DNA of 64,000 nucleotides from Streptomyces violaceusniger Tu 4113. GTDB lineage: Bacteria; Actinomycetota; Actinomycetes; Streptomycetales; Streptomycetaceae. Positions 1 to 9,586 of the stretch are shown in pieces. The notes under the pieces were generated by a model. That model ran no database searches, was not told the origin of the DNA, and saw only the letters and a program-made list of their open reading frames with translations. Every line of letters starts with the position of its first letter. The first letter of the stretch is position 1. The position numbers and the translations under genes were made by a program. The stretch is from the NCBI RefSeq assembly GCF_000147815.2, contig NC_015957.1, forward strand, positions 7,068,001 through 7,132,000. Direction: 5' to 3'.

Positions 1-1
1 C

Positions 2-1537
2 GGCCTGGCCGACGGCGACTACGAGACCTACTGGGACAGTGACGGCAAGCTGCCCGTCTCCGTCACCCTCGACCTCGGCGCGCGCAAGCACACCACGGCG
101 CTGGCGGTGAACCAGCGCGAGTGGTCGCCGACGCACGCCCGGTCGTCCTTCGGGCGCCCCGAGGACTCCGCACGCATCAAGGACTACCGCGTCTACGCCA
201 GCGGCGACGGCAAGCGCTGGACGCAGGTGCGCTCCGGCACCCTGCCCAGCGCCCGCGGGGTGCGGACCATCGACATCGGTGGCCGGGACGCCCGCTATCT
301 GAAGCTGGAGGTGCGCAGCCTGTGGGGCGGCCCGCAGGCGCCGGAGTTCTCCAACCAGTTGCGCATCGACGAGATCCAGGTGGCCTACGGCCGCTCGAAG
401 ACCACCCGCACCGAGCTGCCGCTGGAGGCCGAGGCCCGGCAGAACGCGTCGTCGGGCGCGGTCCACTCCGTGGCATGCGGCGCCTGCTCGGGCGGCCGGC
501 GGGTGGACGGCCTCGGTGGCGGGGCCCGCAACTCCGTGACGTACCGTGACGTCCGCGCCCCCGAAAGCGGCGACTACCGGCTCCAGTTGGACCACACCGC
601 GAAGGCCGCCTCCTCACTGTCCGTGAGCGTCAACGGCGCGGCACCGGTCGAGGTCCCCGTCGTCGCGGGCAGCCCCGAGGTGCCGGAGAGCACGGCGGTG
701 TCCGCGCCGCTCAAGGCGGGCGCCAACACGGTGAAGGTCTTCAGCACCGGGCGCCGCGGCCCCGGGCTGGACCGGATCGCGGTCGCCCCGCTGCCCCCGG
801 CCTCGTACACGCCCAAGACCACGCTCACCGTCCAGCCCCACGGTCTGCAGTGGGTCGGGCCCGGCCAGCGGTCCCTCACCGTCACGGCGGCTCTCCGGCT
901 CGACGCCGACGAGCAGCTCGACGGCATCAGCCTCGCTCCCCGGCTGCCGGCCGGCTGGACCGCGGACGGCGGCCCGGTCACGGCCCGGTCGCTGCGGCTC
1001 GGCCAAACGGTGCGGGGCACCTGGACGCTGACCTCCCCGCCCGGCCAGGACGCGGGTTCGGCCGATATCCCCGTCACGGCGGACTTCGGGCTGCTCGGCC
1101 GGCAGAAGTCGGCCTCGGACCAGGTCAAGGTGCGGCCACTGCCCGCCGACCGGATCTGGGCACGCGAGGCGGAGGACTCGGCCAACCAGTTCGGCAGCAC
1201 GGGCCTCACCAACTGCGGGCCCTGCTCCGGGGCCGAGAAGGTGCGCAACATCGGCGGCAGCGAGCAGGCGGCCATGGTCTTCCCCGATGTCGTCGTCCCC
1301 GACGGCGGGCAGCACACGCTCCACCTCGACTACACGGTCAACGGCACCCGCTCGTTCCAGGTGAGCGTCAACGGCGGCCCGGCGACCAAGGTGACCGTGA
1401 CCGACACCGGGAACACCACCCCGCGCACGGCCTCCATCCCGGTCACCCTCAAATCCGGCGCCAACACCATCAAGATCTCCAACGACACCGAGTCCGCCCC
1501 CGACCTCGACCGGCTCTCCCTCGGCCGGACCACCTGA
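2..1537 (+). CDS. C-terminal carbohydrate-binding part of a large secreted glycoside hydrolase (5' end outside window)
   Basis: The frame is already open at base 2, so the start and any catalytic domain lie to the left. About 511 residues are visible. First is an F5/8 type C (discoidin-like) domain of about 120 residues. It is followed by a CBM6/35-like module, an NPCBM-associated NEW3-like beta-sandwich, and a second CBM6/35-like module. Both CBM modules begin with an E-A-E pattern and carry a conserved C-G-x-C-S-G motif, so they look like copies of one module. In Streptomyces this arrangement is typical of secreted alpha-L-fucosidases or alpha-galactosidases, but the enzyme class cannot be read from this tail. 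The GH28 gene starts 11 bp after its stop, suggesting co-transcription for breakdown of plant or algal polysaccharide. Confidence 0.85.
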   Translation, partial: GLADGDYETYWDSDGKLPVSVTLDLGARKHTTALAVNQREWSPTHARSSFGRPEDSARIKDYRVYASGDGKRWTQVRSGTLPSARGVRTIDIGGRDARYLKLEVRSLWGGPQAPEFSNQLRIDEIQVAYGRSKTTRTELPLEAEARQNASSGAVHSVACGACSGGRRVDGLGGGARNSVTYRDVRAPESGDYRLQLDHTAKAASSLSVSVNGAAPVEVPVVAGSPEVPESTAVSAPLKAGANTVKVFSTGRRGPGLDRIAVAPLPPASYTPKTTLTVQPHGLQWVGPGQRSLTVTAALRLDADEQLDGISLAPRLPAGWTADGGPVTARSLRLGQTVRGTWTLTSPPGQDAGSADIPVTADFGLLGRQKSASDQVKVRPLPADRIWAREAEDSANQFGSTGLTNCGPCSGAEKVRNIGGSEQAAMVFPDVVVPDGGQHTLHLDYTVNGTRSFQVSVNGGPATKVTVTDTGNTTPRTASIPVTLKSGANTIKISNDTESAPDLDRLSLGRTT

Positions 1538-1548
1538 GGAGCCAGGCG

Positions 1549-3003
1549 ATGCATCCGAGACCTTCCCGCCGCTCGGCGCTGCGCACCGGCGGTCTGCTGG
1601 CGGCAGGCGCGCTGCTCCCCCAGTTGCCCGCCGGGCAGGCGTACGCGGCCACGTCGCACACCGGCGCGGCCACCGACTACACCGGGGCGTGGCGCGCGGT
1701 GCCGGGGATCCTGGACCGGATCAGGCCGCCCGCCTTCCCCCGCCGGAGCTTCCGGATCACCGACTACGGCGCGGTCGGCGACGGGCGGACGATGAACACC
1801 GCGGCGTTCCGGGCCACCATCGCCGCCTGCCACCGGGCGGGCGGCGGCCAGGTCGTCGTCCCCGAGGGCCGTTTCCTCACCGGCGCGATCCATCTGCGCA
1901 GCCGGGTGAACCTGCATGTCACCGCGGGCGCCACCATCGCCTTCAGCCCGGATCCACGCGACTTCCTGCCGGTGGTGCTCACCCGCTGGGAGGGCACCGA
2001 GTGCTACAACTACTCGCCCTTCATCTACGCGTACGGCGCGCGGGACGTCGCGGTCACCGGGCCCGGCACCCTCGACGGGCAGGCGCGGCTCGGCCCGTGG
2101 GAGAGCTGGTACCGCGACAGCGGACCGCAGGGGGCCGATCAGAAGCTGCTGCGTGAGATGGGCTCCACGGGAGCGCCGGTGGCCAGGCGCGTCTTCGGTG
2201 ACGGCCACTGTCTGCGGCCGAAGATGGTGCAGTTCTACCGCTGCCGCAACGTCCTGGTCAGCGACCTGACCATCGTCGACCCGCCGATGTGGACCGTGCA
2301 TCCGGTGCTCTCCAGCAACGTCACCGTGCGCGGTGTCACCGTGGACAGCACGCTCTACAACACCGATGGCTGCGACCCGGAGTGCTGCTCGGATGTGCTC
2401 ATCACCGGCTGCCGCTTCAACACCAACGACGACTGCGTGGCCGTCAAGTCCGGCCGGGACGAGGACGGCCACCGCGTCGGCGTGCCGAGCAGGAACATCG
2501 TCGTGCGCGACTGCCAGTTCTCCGGCCGCTGGGGCGGGATGACCGTCGGCAGCGAGATGTCCGGCGGGGTGCGCGACATCTTCGCCGAGAACTGCGAGAT
2601 CAACCCACCGGACTTCCCCGGCCGCTACCCCGTCAAGCACGCGCTGTACGTCAAGGCGAACAAGAAGCGCGGCGGCTTCATCGACGGTGTGCACATCCGG
2701 AACTTCACCGGACAGGACGTGGAGCGCGACATCGCGTTCGTGACCATGGCCTACAACGGCGGCGAGGACGGGACCCTGCCGGTGTCCGTGCGAAACATCC
2801 ATATGGACCGTATGGCTATCGACGGCGCCCAGACCGTGCTGCGGCTGGTCGGCCTGGACACCGACCATCTGCGCGGTGTGCGCCTCTCCCGCTCCACCTT
2901 CACCGGCATCCTCAACCCCGACAGCATCGCCTGCACCGACGACCTGACCTTCCGGCGGGTCATCGTCAACGGCCAGGAGATGCCACCCCTGCCACACCCC
3001 TGA
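1549..3003 (+). CDS. Secreted glycoside hydrolase family 28 (polygalacturonase/rhamnogalacturonidase-like)
   Basis: This 484-residue protein is predicted to hydrolyse galacturonic-acid-containing chains outside the cell. The ATG at 1549 is preceded by a GAGG-type ribosome site and gives a Tat-like leader: twin Arg in RPSRRSALR, a hydrophobic stretch, and AYA before the mature part. The longer upstream frame overlaps the preceding gene and was not used. The right-handed beta-helix shows an N-terminal ITDYGAVGDG motif, NTDGCDPE and NTNDDCVAVKSG (the family's catalytic aspartates), and GGMTVGSEMSGG. The usual C-terminal RIK element is replaced by YVKANKKRGG, so a divergent GH28 subfamily is likely. 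The exact substrate is not assignable. Confidence 0.9.
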   Translation: MHPRPSRRSALRTGGLLAAGALLPQLPAGQAYAATSHTGAATDYTGAWRAVPGILDRIRPPAFPRRSFRITDYGAVGDGRTMNTAAFRATIAACHRAGGGQVVVPEGRFLTGAIHLRSRVNLHVTAGATIAFSPDPRDFLPVVLTRWEGTECYNYSPFIYAYGARDVAVTGPGTLDGQARLGPWESWYRDSGPQGADQKLLREMGSTGAPVARRVFGDGHCLRPKMVQFYRCRNVLVSDLTIVDPPMWTVHPVLSSNVTVRGVTVDSTLYNTDGCDPECCSDVLITGCRFNTNDDCVAVKSGRDEDGHRVGVPSRNIVVRDCQFSGRWGGMTVGSEMSGGVRDIFAENCEINPPDFPGRYPVKHALYVKANKKRGGFIDGVHIRNFTGQDVERDIAFVTMAYNGGEDGTLPVSVRNIHMDRMAIDGAQTVLRLVGLDTDHLRGVRLSRSTFTGILNPDSIACTDDLTFRRVIVNGQEMPPLPHP

Positions 3004-3032
3004 TCGGCGCGCGGTCGGGGCCGGCGGCGCGG

Positions 3033-3653
3033 CTACTCGAACCGTGCCGTGTCGCCCGCCCCCCGGCGTACGATCTCGGCCTCGCCGCTGGAGAAGTCGA
3101 TGACCGTGGTCGGCTCGGTGCCGCAGTCCCCCGAGTCGACGACGGCGTCCACCACATGGTCGAGCCGTTCCTTGATCTCCCAGCCCTGCGTCATCGGCTC
3201 GTCCTCGTCGGGCAGCAGCAGGGTGCTGGAGAGCAGTGGCTCACCGAGCTCGGCGAGCAGTGCCTGGGTGACGACATGGTCGGGGATCCGGACGCCGACC
3301 GTCTTCTTCTTCGGATGCGGAAGCTGACGCGGTACGTCCTTCGTCGCCGGGAGGATGAAGGTGTAACTGCCGGGCGTCGCCGCTTTGATCGCGCGGAACA
3401 CATCCTTGTCGATGTGCACGAACTGGCCGAGCTGCGCGAAGTTCTGGCACATCAGGGTGAAGTGGTGACGGTCGTCGAGCTTGCGAATCGACCGGATTTG
3501 ATTAATTCCGTCGCGATTGCCCATCTGGCATCCCAGCGCGAAGCAGGAGTCCGTCGGATAGGCGACCAGCCCGCCGGAGCGGATCCTGTCCGCCACATTG
3601 CTGATGGTGCGCTGCTGAGGGTTATCGGGATGCACATCGAAATACTTCGCCAT
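3033..3653 (-). CDS. L-threonylcarbamoyladenylate synthase-family protein (Sua5/YciO/YrdC)
   Basis: 206 residues, the usual length of the single-domain YciO/YrdC family. The fold motif is clear: GGLVAYPTDSCFALGC near residue 28, then RKLDDRHHFTLMC, PGSYTFILPAT and KKTVGVRIPDH. Canonical members make threonylcarbamoyl-AMP for the t6A modification of tRNA position 37. The KR-SR signature of TsaC is here K-K-T-V-G-V-R, nearer to the YciO branch, whose role is less certain. The gene is convergent with the GH28 gene, 29 bp away, and is not obviously linked to its neighbours. Confidence 0.85.
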   Translation of the reverse strand: MAKYFDVHPDNPQQRTISNVADRIRSGGLVAYPTDSCFALGCQMGNRDGINQIRSIRKLDDRHHFTLMCQNFAQLGQFVHIDKDVFRAIKAATPGSYTFILPATKDVPRQLPHPKKKTVGVRIPDHVVTQALLAELGEPLLSSTLLLPDEDEPMTQGWEIKERLDHVVDAVVDSGDCGTEPTTVIDFSSGEAEIVRRGAGDTARFE

Positions 3654-3747
3654 CCACCGAGCCTACGTGCACCGACGGTGCGCCTCGACCTCGGTGGCCT
3701 GATCGGCGGCGCCGCGATGGCCGGGCGGCGCTCGCGGCGATGGTGGC

Positions 3748-4947
3748 CTAGACCGTATGGAGGTCGAGACCCGCGGCCGGGCTCGTGTCGGCCAGGTCGG
3801 CGTTGCCGGCGTCGGATGAGCGCGGGCCGTGCGGGTGCAGCAGCGGGACGACGCCCACCGAGCGGCCGTCCTCGTCCAGCAACCGGCCCATGTGCTTGAC
3901 CGTGCGCAGGACCAGCGAACGGTCGTCGATGGTCAGACGGGGCAGCCGCCGGGAGAGGTGAGCCTCGAAGGCGTGCACATCGCTCAGGCCGCGCAGCCAG
4001 ACGTCGACCACCAGATTGTGCGGGCCCGCGATGATCGCGCACGCGCGGACCTCGCGGAAGCCGGACAGCACACGGCTCGTCTCCTCCAGGTGCTGGGCCG
4101 GTACGGACGCGAAGTACACCGCGGACTGCGGCCATCCGAACGGCGAGCGGGCGAGGTCGCAGCGCAGGCTCACCTGCGACGGAAGCAGCGACTGGAGTCT
4201 GCGCCGCACCGTGGTGAGGCCCACGTCGGCGGCCGCCGCCAGCTTGCGCATCGACATGCGGCCGTCGGCGCTGAGCAGTTCCAGGAGCCGCGTGTCCAGG
4301 GCGTCCCAGCCCACGGCGGTATCGTCCGCCGGCCGGGCCGACGGGGGCAGGGCCGCGTCGATGCGGGCGCACTGGTCGCTGTCCAGGCTGCGGAGCCGCC
4401 ATCGGCTGCCCTCTGTCGGCATGCCGGTGGATATGTGTGCTCGGGTCGCCCGTACCCCGGGTGTCCCCTGGAACAGCCGTGTGGTGAGGCGGAGCAGTTC
4501 GTTCAGGTCCCGGACCTGCACCTCGGCGATCACATCGCGGCCGCCCGCCGTGAGCTTGACGTTGACCACCGCGTGGTCCGCCGCCAGGGCCCGGGCGATG
4601 TTCGCCGCGGCGCCGGGGTCCGTGTCGACCTCGATGACGCCGGTCGCCACGAGCCGCGAATTGGCCAGCCGCGGATGTGCGGTCACCCAGGCGAGCCCCG
4701 CGTCCTCCAGGCGCTGCCAGCGCCGCGCCGCCGTCACCGGGTCGACTCCGAGCACCTCACCGACGAGCGTCCAGGGGGCTCGGGGGTGGATCTGGAGGGC
4801 GTGCACGATGCCGCGGTCGAGTTCGTCCAGTTCCGGCGCGGCGCGATCCTGCGCGGTTTGAGGAGGCGCGTTCCTGCGGGTTTCCCGGGAATCGCGGCTC
4901 AAAGTTGCATCGCGACGTGGGCCTTTCCTCAGCATTCCACACTCCAT
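3748..4947 (-). CDS. Double-length Lrp/AsnC family transcriptional regulator
   Basis: 399 residues, about twice a normal Lrp protein, because the AsnC-type module occurs twice. The first helix-turn-helix starts near LDRGIVHALQIHPRAPW (residue ~45) and is followed by a ligand domain. The second starts near LDTRLLELLSADGRMSM (residue ~215) with its own ligand domain ending around KHMGRLL. Such tandem regulators control amino-acid or amide metabolism in actinomycetes. The ATG at 4947 has an AGGAA ribosome site. Only 38 bp separate it from the divergent amidohydrolase, so it probably regulates that operon and itself (inference). Confidence 0.85.
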   Translation of the reverse strand: MECGMLRKGPRRDATLSRDSRETRRNAPPQTAQDRAAPELDELDRGIVHALQIHPRAPWTLVGEVLGVDPVTAARRWQRLEDAGLAWVTAHPRLANSRLVATGVIEVDTDPGAAANIARALAADHAVVNVKLTAGGRDVIAEVQVRDLNELLRLTTRLFQGTPGVRATRAHISTGMPTEGSRWRLRSLDSDQCARIDAALPPSARPADDTAVGWDALDTRLLELLSADGRMSMRKLAAAADVGLTTVRRRLQSLLPSQVSLRCDLARSPFGWPQSAVYFASVPAQHLEETSRVLSGFREVRACAIIAGPHNLVVDVWLRGLSDVHAFEAHLSRRLPRLTIDDRSLVLRTVKHMGRLLDEDGRSVGVVPLLHPHGPRSSDAGNADLADTSPAAGLDLHTV

Positions 4948-4985
4948 TCACTGTTCCTGAGATTCGAGGAGTGATTCCGCCCGCC

Positions 4986-6299
4986 ATGACGGATGCCACG
5001 ACGCACGAGACCGCCAGGACCGCACTGCGCGTACACCATGCCAGGCTCATCGACGGCACGGGTGCCTCCCCCGTGGACGACGCCGTCGTCACCGTCGACG
5101 CCGAGGGAACCATCACCTACGCCGGACCCGCCGCGACCGCGCCTTCGGGGCCCGAGGGCGCGTCCCCGGTCCGGGACGTCGACGCGGGCGGCCGGACCGT
5201 GCTGCCCGGCTTCTTCGACTGCCATGTCCATCTCGCGTACGCCCACCGGGCCCACCCCGGACGCCATGGCGAACTCGATCCGGTGCTGGTCACCTACGAC
5301 ACGGCCACGCGGCTGCGGCAGACCCTCGACGCGGGCATCACCACCGCCCGTGACCTGGGCGGGCTGTCCGCGGGCTACCGAACGGCGGTGGAGACCGGAC
5401 GCATCGTGGGCCCGCGGCTGCACACGGCCGTGCGGATCATCGGCCACACCGGCGGCCACGCCGACTTCCGGCTGCTCGACGGCACCGACCTCACCGGCGG
5501 TGAGATGGCCGACCTCGCCGACACCGTGGACGAGGCCCGCCTGGCCGTACGCAAAGTGCTGCGCGCGGGCGCCGACGTGATCAAAATCTGCGCCACCGGC
5601 GGTATGGCGAGCCCGTACGACCAGCCCGAGGACGAGGGACTTCTGGAAGAGGAGATCCGCGCCGTCGTGGACGAGGCGCGGCGGCACGGCGGCACGCCGG
5701 TCGCCGCCCACGCCCAGGGCACCGCGGGCATCATCAACGCCATCCGCGGCGGTGTCACCAGCATCGAGCACGGCTACGGGCTGGACGAGCGGGCGCTGGA
5801 GATGGCGGGTGAGCGCGGCGTCTTCGTCGTACCGACGCTGTCCGCCGCGTTCACGAGCATCGACAAGAACACGATGCCGGAGTACCAGTACCAGAAGAAG
5901 ACCCGCTGGGCCGGTATCACCAAGGAGAACATCTCCCGTGCCATTGAGCGCGGCGCCCGCGTCGCGCTCGGCACGGACGCGGCCATCGCCCCGCACGGTG
6001 TGAACCTCAAAGAGCTCGGCCACCTGGTGAACCTCGGCATGGACCCCATGGCGGCCATCGTGGCCGGTACCCGTACGTCCGCCGAACTCCTCGGCCTGGC
6101 CGACCGGCTCGGCACCCTTGTCCCCGGCCGCACCGCCGACCTGATCATCTGTGACGGCGATCCGCTCACGGACATCGGCATCCTCGGCGACCCCGCCCAC
6201 GTCGTCTGCGTCGTCCAGGACGGTGTGGTCCGCAAGGACCTGCTGTCCCCGGCCGGCACCCCGGCCACCCCAGCCGCCCCGGCCGTAAGGCAGCCATGA
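4986..6299 (+). CDS. Metal-dependent amidohydrolase (imidazolonepropionase/prolidase-like)
   Basis: This 437-residue TIM-barrel hydrolase would cleave an amide or imide bond using bound metal. The metal ligands are visible: HVHL near residue 80, the carbamylated-Lys region VIKICATGG near 200, AHAQG near 240, EHGYGL near 260 and GTDAA near 330. Start at 4986 was chosen because the longer frame overlaps the divergent Lrp gene. Its stop overlaps the start of the AbgT transporter gene (ATGA), so uptake and hydrolysis are translationally coupled. The related family includes Xaa-Pro and acyl-amino-acid hydrolases; the substrate here is unknown. Confidence 0.85.
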   Translation: MTDATTHETARTALRVHHARLIDGTGASPVDDAVVTVDAEGTITYAGPAATAPSGPEGASPVRDVDAGGRTVLPGFFDCHVHLAYAHRAHPGRHGELDPVLVTYDTATRLRQTLDAGITTARDLGGLSAGYRTAVETGRIVGPRLHTAVRIIGHTGGHADFRLLDGTDLTGGEMADLADTVDEARLAVRKVLRAGADVIKICATGGMASPYDQPEDEGLLEEEIRAVVDEARRHGGTPVAAHAQGTAGIINAIRGGVTSIEHGYGLDERALEMAGERGVFVVPTLSAAFTSIDKNTMPEYQYQKKTRWAGITKENISRAIERGARVALGTDAAIAPHGVNLKELGHLVNLGMDPMAAIVAGTRTSAELLGLADRLGTLVPGRTADLIICDGDPLTDIGILGDPAHVVCVVQDGVVRKDLLSPAGTPATPAAPAVRQP

Positions 6300-7900
6300 T
6301 GTCCTCATTGCACAGCCTCCCCACCCCGGACCATCAGACCCCGGGCAGTCAGGCCGCGGACGGGAAGACCCCGCAGGACCCGCGGCCCACCGGGCTCGAC
6401 CGGCTGCTCTCGCTGATCGAGCGGGCGGGCAACACGCTGCCCAACCCCGTCGTCCTGTTCGCCGCGCTCTTCGCCCTGCTGGCCGTCATCTCCACCGTGC
6501 TCGACCTCGCCGACGTGTCCGCCACGGTGCCGGGCACGGCGGAGACCAAGCACATCACCGGTCTGCTCACCGGCGAAGGACTGCGCTGGCTGCTGGAGAA
6601 CCTGGTCCTCAACTTCGCCACCTTCCCGCCCATCGGCACGGTTCTGACACTGTTCATGGTCGTCGGTCTGGCGGAGAAGACCGGCCTGCTGAACACCCTG
6701 ATGCGGGCCACACTGGCCCGCGCCCCCAAGGCCGTACTGCCATACGCGCTGGCGCTCTTCGCCTGCCAGGCGCATGTGATGACCGATGTCGCCGCGCTCG
6801 TCTTCCCGCCGCTGGCGGCCATGGTCTTCAAGAGCGCGGGCCGCCACCCCGTGGCAGGTCTCATCGGCGCCTTCGCCTGTGTCAGCGCGGGGTACGCCGC
6901 CGGATTCACCGTCGGCTCGCTCGACGCCACCTACGTCGGCATCACCCAGCAGGCGGCCTCGGCACTCCCCGGCGGCGACGGGCTGCACATCCATCTGCTC
7001 ATCAACTACTTCTTCACCGCGGCCAGCAGCATCGTGCTCGGCCTGCTCGGCGGCTTCCTCATCAGCCGTGTGATCGAACCGCGCCTCGGGCCCTACCAGG
7101 TGGCCGAGGGCGAGCCCGAGCCCGAGGACCTGACCCTCACCCCCGCCCAGCGCCGGGGCCTGCTGTACACCGGGCTCGTCATCGCCGCCTACCTGGCGGC
7201 GGTCCTCGCCCTGTGGCTGCCCTCCGGAGCCCCACTGCGCGGCGAGGGCGGAGCCTTGCTGCCGTCCCCGGTCCTCACCGGAATGGTCCCGATCGTGTTC
7301 TGCGGCTTCCTCCTGGCGGCCGTCACCTATGCCATGGCGGCCAGGACCCTCACCAGCGCCGGAGAAATGATCACGGCCGTCTCCGACTCGCTGAAGACCA
7401 TGTCCGGCTACCTCGTGATGATGTTCGTGGCGGCGCAGGTCATCGCGCTCTTCAACTGGTCCAACGTCGGCATCCTGCTGGCCGTGAAGGCCGCCGCGTC
7501 CCTCAACTCCATCGGGCTCACGGGCTTCTGGGTCATCGTGGCATTCGTCCTGCTGACCGCCTGCCTCAACCTCTTCATCGTCTCCGGCTCCGCCCTGTGG
7601 TCCCTGGCCGGCCCCATCTTCGTCCCGGCGTTCATGCTGCTCGGGATGAGTCCCGCGCTCAGCCAGGCGGCCTTCCGCATCGGGGACTCCGCCACCGGCA
7701 TCCTCACGCCGATGAACCCGTACCTCTTCCTGATCCTCGGCATGCTCCGCCAGTACGAACCCGAGGCCCGGCTCGGCACTCTCATCGCCCGCCTCGCGGT
7801 CTTCGCCGTGCCGTTCCTGGTGGTGTGGCTGGCGATCCTGGGCGTCTTCTACGGGTTCGGTCTGCCCCTGGGGCCCGGTGCGCACATCGGCATGAAGTGA
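6296..7900 (+). CDS. AbgT-family transporter
   Basis: 534 residues with about a dozen hydrophobic helices. It carries family landmarks such as TLPNPVVLFAALFALLAV near the N-terminus, FATFPPIGTVLTLFMVVGLAEKTG, and a long C-terminal block ending in TPMNPYLFLILGML. Family members import p-aminobenzoyl-glutamate or other amidated aromatic compounds, and some export sulfonamides. The gene overlaps the upstream amidohydrolase by 4 bp and is followed 233 bp later by an amidase. Import of an amide conjugate followed by intracellular cleavage is therefore a natural reading (inference). Two adjacent ATG codons (6296 and 6299) are possible starts. Confidence 0.9.
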   Translation: MMSSLHSLPTPDHQTPGSQAADGKTPQDPRPTGLDRLLSLIERAGNTLPNPVVLFAALFALLAVISTVLDLADVSATVPGTAETKHITGLLTGEGLRWLLENLVLNFATFPPIGTVLTLFMVVGLAEKTGLLNTLMRATLARAPKAVLPYALALFACQAHVMTDVAALVFPPLAAMVFKSAGRHPVAGLIGAFACVSAGYAAGFTVGSLDATYVGITQQAASALPGGDGLHIHLLINYFFTAASSIVLGLLGGFLISRVIEPRLGPYQVAEGEPEPEDLTLTPAQRRGLLYTGLVIAAYLAAVLALWLPSGAPLRGEGGALLPSPVLTGMVPIVFCGFLLAAVTYAMAARTLTSAGEMITAVSDSLKTMSGYLVMMFVAAQVIALFNWSNVGILLAVKAAASLNSIGLTGFWVIVAFVLLTACLNLFIVSGSALWSLAGPIFVPAFMLLGMSPALSQAAFRIGDSATGILTPMNPYLFLILGMLRQYEPEARLGTLIARLAVFAVPFLVVWLAILGVFYGFGLPLGPGAHIGMK

Positions 7901-8133
7901 CCGCGCACGCGACTCCGCGACACGGTCGGCCCTCGGGACACTCCATTGCGCGTGGCCGGTCACCCCCACGCCCCTTCCCCCGCCAAGCACGGCTCGGTGG
8001 GAAGCATGGCGCCTCCGTCATCGGTCGGGCTGGGATGCTACGGCCATCTCGCCCCGACTGTCACGGATCCGGACCGCTCAGCGGACCGGCCGGCGCACGT
8101 TCCGCTGCCCCCCACAGATCAGGAGAGAACTGA

Positions 8134-9567
8134 ATGACCACGCTGGCCACGATGGACGCACTGGACCAGGCGGACCTGGTACGGCGGGGCGAGGTCTCCC
8201 CGCGAGAACTCGTCGAGGCTGCCATCGAACGCATCGAGGCAACCGACCCCCAGATCAACGCGATCACACACCGGCGGTACGAGCGGGCGCTCGCGGAGGC
8301 GGACCGGGTGCGCCGGGACACCCCGTTCGCGGGAGTGCCCACGCTGACGAAGGCCCTCAACGAAAGCGAAGGCGACCCGGCCAACTTCGGGTGCGCGTGG
8401 GTGGCCGGGCACGGTCGCGTGGCGCGGGAGGACGCCGTGGTCAACCGGCGGCTGAAGGAGGCGGGCTTCGTCGTCGTCGGCCAGACCTCGGCGCCGGAGT
8501 TCGGCCTGCTCTCGGTCAGTGAGAGCCGAGTGCACGGTGTGACGCGGAACCCGTGGCGTACCGATATCACCCCGGGTGGTTCATCAGGTGGCGCGTCGGC
8601 CTCGGTCGCCGCGGGCATGGTGCCGGTGGCGCAGGGCGGCGACGGCGGCGGCTCGATCCGGATGCCGGCCGCGTTCTGCCACCTGGTCGGCCTGAAGCCC
8701 AGCGTGGGGCGCGTCAGCGCGGGTCCGGGCAAGTCCAGCAGGTGGGGGCATAGCGTCCCGGCCGTTGTCACCCGGACCGTGCGCGACACGGCGGCGGTGC
8801 TCGACGCGGTGAGCGGTGGCGCGCCCGGAGACCTGGGCGGCCCCGCGCCGCTTCCGCCGGGCGGCCTGGCCGCGGTGGTCGGCCGTGATCCGGGGCGGCT
8901 GCGGGTCGGTGTCCTCGCCCATGCGCCCGACCACGCGCCCCAGGTGGCGGATGAGGTGCGGGACGCCGTTCTCGACACGGCCCGGATACTCGAGCGGCTC
9001 GGCCACGAGGTCGAGGAGGCGTATCCGGCACGCATGCTGGAACCCCGGTGCCTCACCGCGTTCTTCGACGCGCTGAGTGTCACCGCGGTGCAGAGCGTGG
9101 AGGCGCTGACCAGGGAACTCGGCGAGGAGCCCGGCCCCGACGACCTCGACCCCGTCACCTGGCTCTGGGTGCGGCGCGGGCGGGAGATCTCCGGGCTGGA
9201 GCTCGCCGACGCCCTGGCCTGGCAGAACGGGCTCCGGGCCGCCATGGCCCACTGGTGGCAGGAGTTCGACCTGCTGCTGAGTCCGGTGTTCGCCACACCG
9301 CCCAAGCCGGTGGGGTGGCCGTGGCGGGAACCGGACGGCCTCCAGAAGTCTGTGGACGTGCTCACCTTCACCGCACCGTTCAACACCACCGGCCAGCCCG
9401 CGATCGCGGTACCGGCGACGCTGACCGAGTCCGGCGAGCCCATCGGCATCCAGCTCGCGGCGGCTTACGGACGGGAGGACCTGCTGGTGTGCGTGGCCGC
9501 GCAGTTGGAGGCGGAGCGCCCCTGGGCGTCACATCGGCCACAGGTGTTCCCCGCCGAGGGGATGTAG
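8134..9567 (+). CDS. Amidase-signature family amidase
   Basis: 477 residues. The Ser-cisSer-Lys triad is visible: Lys in PTLTKALNESEG (~residue 73), the glycine/serine-rich signature GGSSGGASASVAAGMVP (~149-165), and the nucleophilic Ser in GDGGGSIRMPAAF. The family hydrolyses a wide range of amides to acid plus ammonia or amine. AGGAGA lies 7 bp before the ATG. It follows the AbgT/amidohydrolase operon in the same direction, separated by 233 bp in which I see no gene, so it may have its own promoter. Physiological substrate not assignable. Confidence 0.88.
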   Translation: MTTLATMDALDQADLVRRGEVSPRELVEAAIERIEATDPQINAITHRRYERALAEADRVRRDTPFAGVPTLTKALNESEGDPANFGCAWVAGHGRVAREDAVVNRRLKEAGFVVVGQTSAPEFGLLSVSESRVHGVTRNPWRTDITPGGSSGGASASVAAGMVPVAQGGDGGGSIRMPAAFCHLVGLKPSVGRVSAGPGKSSRWGHSVPAVVTRTVRDTAAVLDAVSGGAPGDLGGPAPLPPGGLAAVVGRDPGRLRVGVLAHAPDHAPQVADEVRDAVLDTARILERLGHEVEEAYPARMLEPRCLTAFFDALSVTAVQSVEALTRELGEEPGPDDLDPVTWLWVRRGREISGLELADALAWQNGLRAAMAHWWQEFDLLLSPVFATPPKPVGWPWREPDGLQKSVDVLTFTAPFNTTGQPAIAVPATLTESGEPIGIQLAAAYGREDLLVCVAAQLEAERPWASHRPQVFPAEGM

Positions 9568-9586
9568 TAGTCCTCGGCGGGGCGGT

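Noticed and set aside
850..1548. Long N-terminal extension of the GH28 frame
   Set aside because: Overlaps the preceding real gene and has arginine-rich shadow composition; the Tat leader starts at 1549.
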